DNA of 64,000 nucleotides from Fodinibius salsisoli (GCF_026229185.1 NZ_JAGGJA010000009.1:1-64000), one strand, 5' to 3'; shown: positions 8,712 to 18,099, counted from the first letter of the stretch. Program-made: numbers and translations. The notes: generated from the letters alone by a model not told the origin.

Positions 8712-10445
8712 ATGAAAAAGTTTATTTATTTCTTACTAATAGTTTCGGTTACAGTATCATGCAGTGATGTATTAAACTTAAGTCCAGAAAGTGAAGTAAC
8801 TTCGGTTAACTTCTTTAAGTCTGAAAGTGATTTTGAGACTTATTCGAACCAGTTTTACGACTTCTTCCCAAGAGAAGGTCGTGGTTTTGTTGACTTTATC
8901 TGGACTGACGATAACGACAGCGACAATCAGATTGCGAGGGGCAATGGCAATATTTTTGCCCTTGGCACTAACACGGTCAACGACAATCCTCCAGGCTATC
9001 ATGGAGGAGGTTGGGATTTCGAGAATATCAGGACCGTAAATTACTATCTCGATAAATTAGAAGCTTCGGATCTTCCGGAGTCTGCCAAAAATCGATGGGA
9101 GGCAGAGGGTCGTTTTTTCCGAGCCTACCTGTACTTCGACAAAGTGCAAAAATATGGAGACGTCCCATGGTTTAGCGAGGCATTGAGTGAAACAGATGAG
9201 GCCATCTATAAGCCGAGAGATCCCAGAGCCTTTGTTATTGATAAGATTATTGAAGATCTGAACTTTGCTATCGATTATTTGCCACAAGAAGTTGGCAACA
9301 AAGAAAATATCGATCGCTTCGTCGCTCATGCTTTTAAAGCTCGTGCCATGCTTTTTGAAGGTACTTTCAGAAAATATCACGACTTGTCTGAACCCCATGA
9401 AGATTTGCTGGGCCAGGCTGTGGCGTCGGCAGAAGTTATTATGAATGAAGGAAACTATGCCTTGCACACAGATGGAGGGCCAGATAATAGCTTTTATAAC
9501 TATTTTACGCTTCCACGCCCCGGTGTCAGCAGTGAAACTATTTTGGCAAGACATTTTTCCACCGATTTAGGTATCACGCACTGGTCACAGCGGTTTATTC
9601 TCTTGCAGGCTATGACGGGCTTTTCAAAGTCGCTGGCGGATGACTTTCTGTGCACTGACGGCCTCCCAATTTCATTAAGCCCAATGTTCGATCCTGCTAC
9701 AGACTACGATCATATAGAAGATGAAATGGCCAACAGAGATCCCCGAATGCATCAAAGTATTTGGAATAAAGGAGATCTAAGACTTGCTGATCCCGACCAA
9801 TACTTCAATGAAGACAATGGGCGGGTACCTCCCTTTAACCAGAATTTTCCTACAGGCTATGCCATTAAAAAGTTTAGCAATACAAGCCGGGATCTGCAGG
9901 TTCCCGGTGCAGCAGACGATGGGATTCACCTGTTTAGGTTGGGAGAAATCTACCTGATCTATGCTGAAGCCAAGGCAGAATTGGGTACTATCACTCAAAA
10001 TGATTTGGATATTTCGATCAACCGGCTCAGAGACCGAGTAGGAATGCCACATATGGTGATGGGAACGTTACAGCGAGATCCCAATTCCGACTTTGACGGC
10101 AGTATCGCTGAAATACCGCAGGTGTCCGTTCTTATTGATGAGATAAGAAGAGAGCGAAGAGTAGAGCTTGCGGCCGAAGGACAGCGGCGAGAAGACCTTA
10201 TGCGATGGAAAGCAGGACAGCTTTTAGCACAGAAAAAGCTGGGAGCAAAGTTTAATCCCGAAGTATATCCGGATGCTGTAGGTGAGCCTTTCGCACGCAC
10301 CAATGAGGATGGATTTATAGAGCCCTATCAAGGATTAAGTTTTAGCCCGCAGTTTGATGAAAACAAAAACTACTTATATCCGATTCCTCCAAGTGAAATT
10401 GGCTTGTACCCTGATGGTCAGTTGACCCAGAATCCGGGTTGGTAA
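8712..10445 (+). CDS. SusD/RagB-family glycan-binding lipoprotein 1
   Basis: Surface-exposed lipoprotein of 577 aa that caps the preceding SusC transporter and binds the oligosaccharide. I chose ATG 8712 (MKKFIYFLLIV) over 8685 because it gives a clean lipoprotein signal with lipobox VSC. The RagB/SusD fold is supported by the N-terminal LSPESEVTSVNFFKSESDFE, the AEGRFFRAYLYFDKVQKYGDVPW helix pair and the C-terminal RRERRVELAAEGQRREDLMRW motif. It starts 36 bp after the SusC stop and is followed by a strong terminator, so the pair forms its own transcription unit. The specific ligand cannot be read from sequence; a fucosylated or sulfated glycan is inferred from the neighbouring sulfatase and GH95. 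Confidence 0.9.
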   Translation: MKKFIYFLLIVSVTVSCSDVLNLSPESEVTSVNFFKSESDFETYSNQFYDFFPREGRGFVDFIWTDDNDSDNQIARGNGNIFALGTNTVNDNPPGYHGGGWDFENIRTVNYYLDKLEASDLPESAKNRWEAEGRFFRAYLYFDKVQKYGDVPWFSEALSETDEAIYKPRDPRAFVIDKIIEDLNFAIDYLPQEVGNKENIDRFVAHAFKARAMLFEGTFRKYHDLSEPHEDLLGQAVASAEVIMNEGNYALHTDGGPDNSFYNYFTLPRPGVSSETILARHFSTDLGITHWSQRFILLQAMTGFSKSLADDFLCTDGLPISLSPMFDPATDYDHIEDEMANRDPRMHQSIWNKGDLRLADPDQYFNEDNGRVPPFNQNFPTGYAIKKFSNTSRDLQVPGAADDGIHLFRLGEIYLIYAEAKAELGTITQNDLDISINRLRDRVGMPHMVMGTLQRDPNSDFDGSIAEIPQVSVLIDEIRRERRVELAAEGQRREDLMRWKAGQLLAQKKLGAKFNPEVYPDAVGEPFARTNEDGFIEPYQGLSFSPQFDENKNYLYPIPPSEIGLYPDGQLTQNPGW

Positions 10446-10498
10446 TGAATTAAAAGCAGAAGTGAAGTCTAACATATACTTCGTACAGCTATAGTTTG

Positions 10499-10524
10499 GG
10501 GGAGCTTTAACAGCTCCCCTTTTT
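10499..10524 (+). terminator. Rho-independent terminator after SusD 1
   Basis: GGGGAGCT (10499-10506) pairs perfectly with AGCTCCCC (10512-10519) across a 5-nt loop and is followed by TTTTT. A nearly identical hairpin ends the second SusCD unit. The remainder of the 515-bp gap (10446-10960) holds the operators and promoter of the second SusC gene; from 10545 to 10830 I see no gene. Confidence 0.85.
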
Positions 10525-10832
10525 ATTATCAAGAGTTTTTTAGTTAAGATATTTTGAGAGGATGTTGAAAAAATGAGAGGCTTATCGCAGGCTTTGCAAT
10601 ATGAAGATCAAGGTGTGTATAGCGGTATATACGCCGCCTTTGGCTATATGTTCGGGGGATAAATCTTGCATAGGTTGCATCAGCCGGTGAAATTGAAGGC
10701 CGGTTTGTCCATCCAATGAATAAAGCGGTGTTTCGACCACGACACCTTCGGTCGCTAAGGTTGTGTAACTGATAAAAGCTTAAAATTTTTTTAGGAACAA
10801 TAACAAAAATTTCTAAAATGCCCATTATTTAG

Positions 10833-10867
10833 TGTGTGCGCACACAAACGTAATGTGCTCGCACACA
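10833..10867. promoter_or_regulatory. Twin LacI-type operators upstream of the second SusC gene
   Basis: A perfect TGTGTGCGCACACA lies at 10833-10846, and a second copy with two mismatches in the left half (TGTGCTCGCACACA) at 10854-10867. The start-to-start distance is again 21 bp. The pair ends 13 bp before the -33 TTG, within one base of the arrangement at the first SusC gene. It is presumably bound by the LacI-family protein encoded at 4151-5227. Confidence 0.78.
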
Positions 10868-10880
10868 ATTAAATTTTTTC

Positions 10881-10911
10881 TTGTTTCTACTTCTTATTAT
10901 TTCTAAGTTCG
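10881..10911 (+). promoter_or_regulatory. Predicted promoter of the second SusC gene
   Basis: TTG (10881-10883), 20 bp, then TAAGTTCG (10904-10911) matches the Bacteroidota -33/-7 layout with one mismatch in the -7 element. The leader downstream shares the string TTTGTACAAA, a following CAGTCCATTCTAAA and the start context TTATTTATGGG with the first SusC leader. Confidence 0.62.
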
Positions 10912-10960
10912 ATTTGTACAAAAACAGTCCATTCTAAAACAAAAAGGGTTGGAGTTATTT

Positions 10961-13900
10961 ATGGGAAAACAGCTACAGAAAATTAGAATTGCTATAGGGG
11001 TGATGGTAACATTGCTCTTTGGTATCATAACCAATTCGTTTGCACAGCAGGCTACGATTTCAGGTACCGTAACGGATGCGGGCACCTCATCAACTATGCC
11101 TGGTGTAAACATTTTGGTTAAGGGTACTTCAACAGGAACATCAACAGATGTAGATGGAAAGTATGAGCTTTCTGTTTCGTCTTTGAATGATACACTGGTT
11201 GTCTCTTTTATTGGATATCAAACACAGAATATTCCAATAGGCGGCCGCGAGCAGATTGATATCCAACTAACGCCGGCAGCAGTAAGTGGCGAAGAGGTTG
11301 TTGTAACGGCTCTTGGTATTAACCGGAATGAGCGACACCTTGGATATTCGGTCACGAATGTCGGAGGCGAAGATTTAGCCGAAGCCAATGCCATGAATCC
11401 GGTGGAAGCGCTTCAGGGAAAAGCAGCCGGTATTGATATTTCAAGTACGGACGGTGGCATGTTCGGTGGAAGTAAGTTTTCTATTCGGGGAGCTTCGACT
11501 CTGGATCCGAATAATATGCCGATCTTTGTGGTTGACGGTGTTATCCTCCAGAACGAAACTTCCGGAGGTAGTGAGTGGTCCGGGAACCCTGCTGACTGGG
11601 GAAACCAGCTGCGGAATTTGAATCCAGATAACTTTCAGTCGGTTTCTATTCTTAAAGGAGCGGCTGCTACGGCTCTTTATGGATCGCGTGCTATTAACGG
11701 GGCGGTCGTTATTGAGACGAAAGATGGTGGGCAGGGTAATGGTATTGGCATCCAGGTCAGCCAGACAACAGGCATGAAGTATGTGTATGACACGCCCGAC
11801 CTGCAGAATGAATTTGGCCCGGGAACAATCGCTGGATATGTAAGCTATGGCGAACAGGATGCTAATGGTGACTACCATCGTTTTGATACCGGACAGTTTA
11901 ACTATCGTGATATGGATGGGCAGCAAGTGCCTTCGTTAATCGGGGCCAGCACGTTGAATTTTGGTCCAAGGTTTGATTCACAGAATCAAGTGCAGGGTTA
12001 CGATGAGCAAATGACCTCCTACCAGGCCTATCCAAACAACTGGAAAAATGCCTATGATACCGGTCTTAGTTCGCGCACCAACATTACACTGAGCGGTGCT
12101 GCCGATAAGCTTTCCTTTTATGTCAACAGCTCTATTGATGTAAATAAAGGTATTTATCCGGCACAGCAGCTGAACAAGTATTCCGGAATGCTAAAGGCCA
12201 GTTACGATTTTACAGACTATCTTACCGTTCGGGGATCGATGAACTACACGCGTGGTATTCCTCAAAATCCACCCGAAAACTTTGGGGACGATTTTACTGC
12301 CTATGCTTTTAATCGAGCCTATTCGACTGAGAAGTATAAAAATTCCGATGTGTATATAGCTGATCATGGAGGCGTTCCCAGCACTACTTACAATGATGAG
12401 TATGCTTATGTACCGGGAAATTCGTTATGGTTCAGTTCTTATAAAAATAATAGTCGACGAGTTGAAAATACCTGGCGACCTATACTTTCAGTGACTGCTG
12501 ATGTTACCGATTGGTTAAGTATGACGCTGGAAGGAAATATGAATGTTTTTGAATATACCAATGAGGTAGAAAATCTTGGACAAGGCTACCGTAATGAAGG
12601 TGGTTACTATGAGCTGTCTCATCATTACGAGCAGCAGGAAAGCGTAAAGCTTACGACCCAGATAACCCAGGATTATGGAGACTTTGGGTTTGATGCAACG
12701 GTAGGTGGAGAAGTCTTCCACACCAAGACCAGTGAGTCAGGTTCCAATACGGAAGGTGGATTGATTGTTCCCGGCCGTTATTTCCTGGATAATAGTAAAG
12801 ACCTTACGTCGAATTGGGCCTGGGTTGGACAGGAAAAACAGATCTCTTCCCTTTATGCGTTATTAAGCTTTTCCTGGAAAGATCAGCTATTTATGGATGT
12901 AACCGGGCGTAACGACTGGTCATCCGCTCTGGTTTATGCCGATGGAGCAGGTGATTACTCATTCTTTTATCCTTCAGTAAGTGCCTCTTGGATTTTTAAC
13001 GAAACCCTCAATTTACCAGACTGGGTATCGTTTGGTAAGCTTCGTGCATCATGGGCACATGTCGGTAACGATACCGATCCTTACAGCATTAACCAAGGCT
13101 TTGGTATCGGTAATATACAAACAGAGGATGGGCTGATCTATACCAATAACTTTAATCAGCGGGTTCTCATAAGCCCCGATTTATCTCCAGAACAAAAGCG
13201 TTCTTATGAAGTGGGGGCTAATATCCAGTTCTTGGATCGGCGTTTGGGCCTTGATGTTACCTGGTATAAAGAAAATACCTATGATCAAATCCTCAATGTT
13301 GACGCGCCGTTGACAAGTGGAGTGACGGCACAGAAAATTAATGCAGGAAATATCCAGAACCAGGGAGTCGAGGTTAGCTTAAATGCAACACCTGTACGAA
13401 CCAGTGATTTTGACTGGGATATGACCGTAAACTACACCCGCAACCGTAATAAAATTATTTCTCTCCATGAGGATGTGGGAGCATATCAGCTGTTGGCAGG
13501 AAGTCCTGCCTACGGGAATTACCGTATCGGTAGTGCCGCTTATGTAGGAGGAGATTACGGAGTCTTGCTTTCTGACATTGCTCCTGCACGCTACCAGGCC
13601 ACCAACGAAAGTGGTGAGCCTGTTGAGGATCCCAAAAATGGAATGAAAATCCTAAACTACGATAATACCAGCCGCAGTGCTTTTTACAAGAGAAGCGGTG
13701 ATGTGCAAAAGGTAGGTTCCACTCAGCCAGATTTCCTGGGTAGTGTGTCAAACACATTCCGATATAAAAACCTGAGTCTTTCTTTCCTTATTGACGGACG
13801 CTTCGGTGGACATGTGGCATCGTTTACCAATCGGTATGGTACGGCCTGGGGTTTTCTTGAATCGTCTACAAAGAACCTCGACGCTGACCATGGAGGCATG

Positions 13901-14392
13901 ACCTGGACCAGTGAATATTCGGATACACAAGGACGAACCTATGATGATGGTGTTATTCCCGAAGGAGTGTTTGCCGAAGGTACGGTGGTAACAACACCTC
14001 AGGGTGGCGAACAGGATGTGAGCGGTATGACCTTCAACGAGGCCTACGAAGCCGGATATGTGGAACCTTCACATGCGTCGTCCGTAACCTACTTCAATAA
14101 TTCATGGGGTAATGGAACCATCAACGATACTTGGTTTTATGAGCTTAGTTATGTGTCGTTACGTCAATTGGGCGTAAGTTACCGGCTCCCGGTTTCTCTG
14201 ACCCAAAAGTTAGGAGTTCGTAATCTTACGTTAGGGTTGAAGTCCAGAAATGTACTTTATCTGTACAATTCTTCACCTAACAATATGAATCCCGAAACTT
14301 TCCGCGGAAATCGTTCAGACTACTCATACTTCGAGCGAACACCGGCGCCGTTCTCACGGTCTATCTTCTTTACGCTTGACGTAAGCCTTTAA
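10961..14392 (+). CDS. SusC-like TonB-dependent outer-membrane transporter 2
   Basis: Outer-membrane glycan importer of 1143 aa, starting at ATG 10961 (MGKQLQKIR; an in-frame ATG at 10949 adds only four residues). Signal peptide ends SFAQ. The carboxypeptidase-D-like domain (about 33-110) is close to that of transporter 1, down to GTSTGTSTDVDGKYEL, whereas plug and barrel have diverged, as expected for a different ligand. The TonB-box-like segment is EEVVVTALG, the plug shows PIFVVDGVIL and AATALYGSRA, and the barrel ends in VSL. No STN domain. It shares its control region with transporter 1, so both should respond to the same signal. The SusD-like partner follows 27 bp downstream. Confidence 0.92.
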   Translation: MGKQLQKIRIAIGVMVTLLFGIITNSFAQQATISGTVTDAGTSSTMPGVNILVKGTSTGTSTDVDGKYELSVSSLNDTLVVSFIGYQTQNIPIGGREQIDIQLTPAAVSGEEVVVTALGINRNERHLGYSVTNVGGEDLAEANAMNPVEALQGKAAGIDISSTDGGMFGGSKFSIRGASTLDPNNMPIFVVDGVILQNETSGGSEWSGNPADWGNQLRNLNPDNFQSVSILKGAAATALYGSRAINGAVVIETKDGGQGNGIGIQVSQTTGMKYVYDTPDLQNEFGPGTIAGYVSYGEQDANGDYHRFDTGQFNYRDMDGQQVPSLIGASTLNFGPRFDSQNQVQGYDEQMTSYQAYPNNWKNAYDTGLSSRTNITLSGAADKLSFYVNSSIDVNKGIYPAQQLNKYSGMLKASYDFTDYLTVRGSMNYTRGIPQNPPENFGDDFTAYAFNRAYSTEKYKNSDVYIADHGGVPSTTYNDEYAYVPGNSLWFSSYKNNSRRVENTWRPILSVTADVTDWLSMTLEGNMNVFEYTNEVENLGQGYRNEGGYYELSHHYEQQESVKLTTQITQDYGDFGFDATVGGEVFHTKTSESGSNTEGGLIVPGRYFLDNSKDLTSNWAWVGQEKQISSLYALLSFSWKDQLFMDVTGRNDWSSALVYADGAGDYSFFYPSVSASWIFNETLNLPDWVSFGKLRASWAHVGNDTDPYSINQGFGIGNIQTEDGLIYTNNFNQRVLISPDLSPEQKRSYEVGANIQFLDRRLGLDVTWYKENTYDQILNVDAPLTSGVTAQKINAGNIQNQGVEVSLNATPVRTSDFDWDMTVNYTRNRNKIISLHEDVGAYQLLAGSPAYGNYRIGSAAYVGGDYGVLLSDIAPARYQATNESGEPVEDPKNGMKILNYDNTSRSAFYKRSGDVQKVGSTQPDFLGSVSNTFRYKNLSLSFLIDGRFGGHVASFTNRYGTAWGFLESSTKNLDADHGGMTWTSEYSDTQGRTYDDGVIPEGVFAEGTVVTTPQGGEQDVSGMTFNEAYEAGYVEPSHASSVTYFNNSWGNGTINDTWFYELSYVSLRQLGVSYRLPVSLTQKLGVRNLTLGLKSRNVLYLYNSSPNNMNPETFRGNRSDYSYFERTPAPFSRSIFFTLDVSL

Positions 14393-14419
14393 TAGTTAAC
14401 AGTTTTAAACAGAAGTATT

Positions 14420-16306
14420 ATGAAACGACTAATATTAGTATTACTCACGCTTGGCCTATTTGTTAATGCCTGCGATAGGAGCAATTTTGCAGGGACCAAT
14501 CAGGATCCCTCAACCGTTGTTGAGCCTGATGTAGTTTATTTGTTTACCTCTGCGCTACAGCAGATGGAGCAAGGACCCGACCATTACACTCAATGGTTTT
14601 ATGATAATAGCCAGTATATGTTGCCTTGGAGCCAGGTATCCGTACGTCCCGGAGGTAATGGAAGTCAGTTGAATGAGTTCGGGGCCCCTGGGAATCGAAT
14701 AGGCAAATGGTATGAACTGATGGAGCCCCTTTTTGAGATTCGTCATCATGTAGATGAAAATCTCTCAGGTCAAGAACAAAAGAGTTATGAGAAGCTCAAA
14801 GCCATCACTTATGCGATCCAGATTTACTACGGTATTCATGTCACGGATGTGTATGGCGCCCGTGCTTACACCGAGGCTATGCAGGGTCGATATACCAATC
14901 CTCCAATGCTTACCCCTCAGTGGGATACTCAGGAGGAATTATTCAATACTTGGTTGAGCGAGCTAAACAGCGCGCTGGAGGTTTTGGCATCCACACCTGA
15001 ATTTGAAGGCGAGCCGGTAAACCAAGTGAGTTTGGGCGAACAGGATTTCGTCTATGGCGGCGACTGGACCAAATGGGCGAAGTTTATGAACTCGTTGAAG
15101 CTTCGGATTGCTACCAGACTGTTGCATCAGGACCAAGGTCGTGCACTGCAAATTGCTGAGAATGTCACCAGCAATCAATTCGGTCCTATCACTTTAACAG
15201 AGGATAACTTCAATTGGAAGGGTAGTGTACAGTTTTATGGCCCCACAAGTGTCAACTCAGCAGCAGTTGGACCAGGTGCACGTAACCTGGTAAACTTTTT
15301 GCGGGAGAATAAAGACCCGAGGTTGAAGCTCCTTTTCGACAAAAATGACTTCAACAGCCGGGTCATTCAGGGCTTCTATGATGCCGGTAAAGAAGACAAT
15401 ATTCCTTCTTACATCCAGCAATATATAGAAAGCTCGGTCGTAGATGGTCAGCGGGTGTTTGAAGGCTGGAAAGCACCGGGCGAACCATGGGTACGGTATT
15501 TTGGAGCTCCGGTAGCTCCGGATAGCGCTCGTTCCGGGACGGTTGCCGAGGAATACTTCCGCACCCAAAACTGGCAGCTTGGTAGCAAAACATACGAGCC
15601 AAAAGCAAACTATAAAATGGAGTTGTATGCTACCAACAGGGATATAACCTATCCTGATATCCCGGAACGAACCGTCATTGATGAACAAGACCATCCTTAC
15701 CATAATAATCTGTTTTCGGCTGCAGAAACCCACCTTTATTTAGCAGAATTTGCTGCTCTGGGGGCAAATCTTCCGAATAACGCGCAATATTATTTACAGG
15801 AAGGTATCCGGCAGTCGGTCGAAACGTACGACTGGTTAGCCAACCAGAATGGTATTCTGTATTATGATGAGCCCTACGATACCGAGTATGGCGCATCTGT
15901 TAGCTTGAAGCCGGGCGAGGTTCAGGACTTGTTAACACGGGAAGCATATTCTCTTGCAGGCTCAAGCCAACAGGAACAACTGGAGAAAATTTATATTCAG
16001 CAGTTCATCCACTTTATTGCAGAGCCTACACAACTCTACGTAACATCACTGCGTAGCGGGATCCCTCAAACTGACAGCCAGTATCTGGAACGGGTGCCTT
16101 TCGAGGATGGTCCTGCGGCACTGACTATTCCCCGTCGTTTTGTAGTTGAACAGCCTACACAGGACAACATCAACTATCAAAACATTCTGGATGCCCTTGA
16201 AGCGCAGGGCTTTAGTCCTGGGTCGAATAATCCCCAAACGCTGCATGACGAGCGCATCTGGTATGATCAGAACGCTCCGGACTGGGGAGAAGGGCCGAAT
16301 TACTAA
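14420..16306 (+). CDS. SusD-like_2 family lipoprotein 2
   Basis: Surface lipoprotein of 628 aa, partner of SusC 2. The signal peptide has lipobox NAC (Cys18). The N-terminal GTNQDPSTV followed by long helical repeats resembles the SusD-like_2 group rather than classical RagB/SusD, so the two SusCD pairs here use different SusD subfamilies. The tetratricopeptide-like helices include SLKLRIATRLLHQDQGRALQ near residue 215. It is followed by a terminator almost identical to the one after SusD 1, and then by the fucose catabolic genes. Ligand unknown. Confidence 0.82.
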   Translation: MKRLILVLLTLGLFVNACDRSNFAGTNQDPSTVVEPDVVYLFTSALQQMEQGPDHYTQWFYDNSQYMLPWSQVSVRPGGNGSQLNEFGAPGNRIGKWYELMEPLFEIRHHVDENLSGQEQKSYEKLKAITYAIQIYYGIHVTDVYGARAYTEAMQGRYTNPPMLTPQWDTQEELFNTWLSELNSALEVLASTPEFEGEPVNQVSLGEQDFVYGGDWTKWAKFMNSLKLRIATRLLHQDQGRALQIAENVTSNQFGPITLTEDNFNWKGSVQFYGPTSVNSAAVGPGARNLVNFLRENKDPRLKLLFDKNDFNSRVIQGFYDAGKEDNIPSYIQQYIESSVVDGQRVFEGWKAPGEPWVRYFGAPVAPDSARSGTVAEEYFRTQNWQLGSKTYEPKANYKMELYATNRDITYPDIPERTVIDEQDHPYHNNLFSAAETHLYLAEFAALGANLPNNAQYYLQEGIRQSVETYDWLANQNGILYYDEPYDTEYGASVSLKPGEVQDLLTREAYSLAGSSQQEQLEKIYIQQFIHFIAEPTQLYVTSLRSGIPQTDSQYLERVPFEDGPAALTIPRRFVVEQPTQDNINYQNILDALEAQGFSPGSNNPQTLHDERIWYDQNAPDWGEGPNY

Positions 16307-16338
16307 GGCATACTTTGTACAGTTATTTTTCAAAGAAG

Positions 16339-16362
16339 GGGAGCTTTAACGGCTCCCTTTTC
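16339..16362 (+). terminator. Rho-independent terminator after SusD 2
   Basis: GGGAGC (16339-16344) pairs with GCTCCC (16352-16357) around the loop TTTAACG, followed by TTTTC. Loop and stem nearly duplicate the terminator at 10499-10524, which suggests that the SusCD transcription unit was copied together with its ends. Confidence 0.8.
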
Positions 16363-16365
16363 TAT

Positions 16366-16443
16366 TATAAGAGGCCTTGGGAAAACTTGACTTGTCATCC
16401 TGTTTCGAAGGCTTGGGATTAGAATTAACAAAGCCCTCTATAA
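16366..16443. repeat. Short MITE-like element with terminal inverted repeats
   Basis: The left end (TATAAGAGGCCTTGGGAAAAC) and the inverted right end (CAAAGCCCTCTATA) are related, giving an element of about 78 bp. The internal ACTTGTCATCCTG is shared in inverted orientation with 43621-43636. It belongs to the family seen again at 39727-39797, 43488-43658 and 43771-44102. The rest of the 16307-16656 gap shows no gene. Confidence 0.5.
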
Positions 16444-16656
16444 ATAATTTTTTGGATTAGAGGTAAAAATATATGTCAGGCTCTTGCAAAAGAGTACAAT
16501 AAAAGTCTTATTAATAGTCATTAAAAGAACAGGTAGGTACAGCTCTACAATCAGAGAAGTGTGCCTTTTTTCATAAGCTTTCTTTTGAGTAAATAAACCA
16601 AGTAAAGAATAACTTCTAAAAAGTGCCGGTTATTTAATTCCGGACATGATGCGCAG

Positions 16657-17961
16657 ATGACTGATATAATTATAAAAGGATTTGAAGTAAAAGATATACG
16701 ATTTCCTACCAGCCAACATCTGGATGGGTCCGATGCCATGAATCCCGATCCGGACTACTCCGCGGCCTACCTGGTCCTCAAAACAAACACAGCCCTTGAG
16801 GGACATGGGCTGACCTTTACGATTGGTCGCGGCAATGATATCTGTGTGGAGGCTGTTCAGCAGCTAGCAGCACAGGTGGTAGATCGACCTTTCAGTGAGA
16901 TACGAAATCAGTTTGGTAATTTTTGGCATTCCGTAGCTCGTGACAGCCAATTGCGATGGCTTGGACCTGAAAAAGGCGTTATCCATCTGGCTATGGGCGC
17001 CTTGGTTAATGCCCTCTGGGACCTATATGCCAAAATTGAGGAAAAGCCGCTCTGGAAATTACTCGCTGATATGTCGCCGGAGGAGTTAGTGGATTGTATC
17101 GACTTTAGCTATATCACCGATCTTCTGAGTCGTGAGGAAGCATTGGAAATCCTAAAAAAGCAAGTCGGCTCTAAAGAAGGTCGTATCCAGGATTTAGCTG
17201 AAAACGGATACCCTGCTTATACCACCTCGGCCGGTTGGTTAGGCTATTCGGATGATAAGATTCGGCACCTCTGCCGCGAAGCCCTGGAAGAGGGGTGGGA
17301 TTGCATGAAGATGAAAGTGGGCAGTAACCTCCAGGATGACCTTCGGCGGGCTGCTATCATCCGGGAAGAAATTGGCTGGGATCTTAAGCTGATGATGGAT
17401 GCCAACCAAAAATGGGAGGTAGATGAGGCAATCGAAAATATGAAGGCTTTAGCAGAATTTGATCCTTGGTGGATTGAAGAGCCGACCAACCCCGATGATA
17501 TTTTGGGGCATGCAAAGATAGCAAAGGCCATCAGGCCCATTAAAGTAGCTACCGGCGAGCATGCACACAATCGGGTAATGTTCAAACAGATGATTGAGGC
17601 CGGGGCCTTGGATATTTGTCAAATCGATAGCTGTAGAGTCGGCGGAGTAAATGAGAACTTGGCGATTATGTTAATGGCTGCCAAGTTTGATATCCCGGTC
17701 TGTCCCCATGCCGGCGGTGTTGGATTATGTGAATATGTTCAACATCTTTCGGCAGTCGATTATATCGCCATCAGTGGAAGCAAAGAAAACCGGATGATTG
17801 AATATGTAGATCATCTGCATGAGCATTTTAAGGATCCGGTGCAGATTGAGGCGGGGCATTACAAACTGCCTGCAAAGCCGGGATACAGTATTGAAATGAA
17901 AACTCAAAGCCTGCAGGATTATAGTTACCCTGAAGGAATTAAATGGAGAAATATTGAATAG
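16657..17961 (+). CDS. fucD: L-fuconate dehydratase (enolase superfamily)
   Basis: Dehydrates L-fuconate to 2-keto-3-deoxy-L-fuconate in the non-phosphorylating L-fucose pathway; cytoplasmic, Mg2+-dependent, 434 aa. Lys218 and Lys220 (MKMKVG), metal ligands Asp248 (MMDANQ), Glu274 (WIEEPT) and Glu301 (ATGEH), and His351 (CPHAGG) are all present. Their numbering matches, as I remember it, that reported for the Xanthomonas campestris enzyme, so both function and the start at 16657 are well supported. It is the first gene of a same-strand group with an SDR, a zinc-type dehydrogenase, a fucose permease and a mutarotase. A close relative is the mammalian ENOSF1 protein. No clear Shine-Dalgarno sequence precedes the start. 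Confidence 0.95.
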   Translation: MTDIIIKGFEVKDIRFPTSQHLDGSDAMNPDPDYSAAYLVLKTNTALEGHGLTFTIGRGNDICVEAVQQLAAQVVDRPFSEIRNQFGNFWHSVARDSQLRWLGPEKGVIHLAMGALVNALWDLYAKIEEKPLWKLLADMSPEELVDCIDFSYITDLLSREEALEILKKQVGSKEGRIQDLAENGYPAYTTSAGWLGYSDDKIRHLCREALEEGWDCMKMKVGSNLQDDLRRAAIIREEIGWDLKLMMDANQKWEVDEAIENMKALAEFDPWWIEEPTNPDDILGHAKIAKAIRPIKVATGEHAHNRVMFKQMIEAGALDICQIDSCRVGGVNENLAIMLMAAKFDIPVCPHAGGVGLCEYVQHLSAVDYIAISGSKENRMIEYVDHLHEHFKDPVQIEAGHYKLPAKPGYSIEMKTQSLQDYSYPEGIKWRNIE

Positions 17962-18007
17962 ACTGGGGTCTTTGCAGTTAGGATGTTTTACTGATAACTA
18001 ACTATGG

Positions 18008-18099
18008 CTATTTCAAGCGTCCACGCTTGAAATAGATAAATAACGGGTGGTAAGCGTGGACGCTTACCACAGCAAGAGTTATCCCAGTTCAACTGGGAT
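18008..18099. repeat. Cluster of three REP-like hairpins
   Basis: Three perfect inverted repeats lie in tandem. The first is 18008-18035 (13-bp arms, CTATTTCAAGCGT). The second is 18047-18070 (11-bp arms, GTGGTAAGCGT). The third is 18081-18099 (9-bp arms, ATCCCAGTT). The cores of the first two are reverse complements of each other (AAGCGTCCACGCTT and AAGCGTGGACGCTT). A degenerate copy of the middle unit is at 52058-52089. The cluster sits in the 199-bp gap between fucD and the SDR gene, where it could attenuate or stabilise the operon mRNA. Confidence 0.7.

Noticed and set aside
9057-9554. 165-codon minus-strand open frame inside SusD 1
   Set aside because: Shadow of the SusD reading frame; no domain or start signal.
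10544-10825. 93-codon minus-strand open frame in the gap before SusC 2
   Set aside because: Arg-rich and unlike any known protein; it overlaps only the gap between a terminator and the operators and has no plausible start context.
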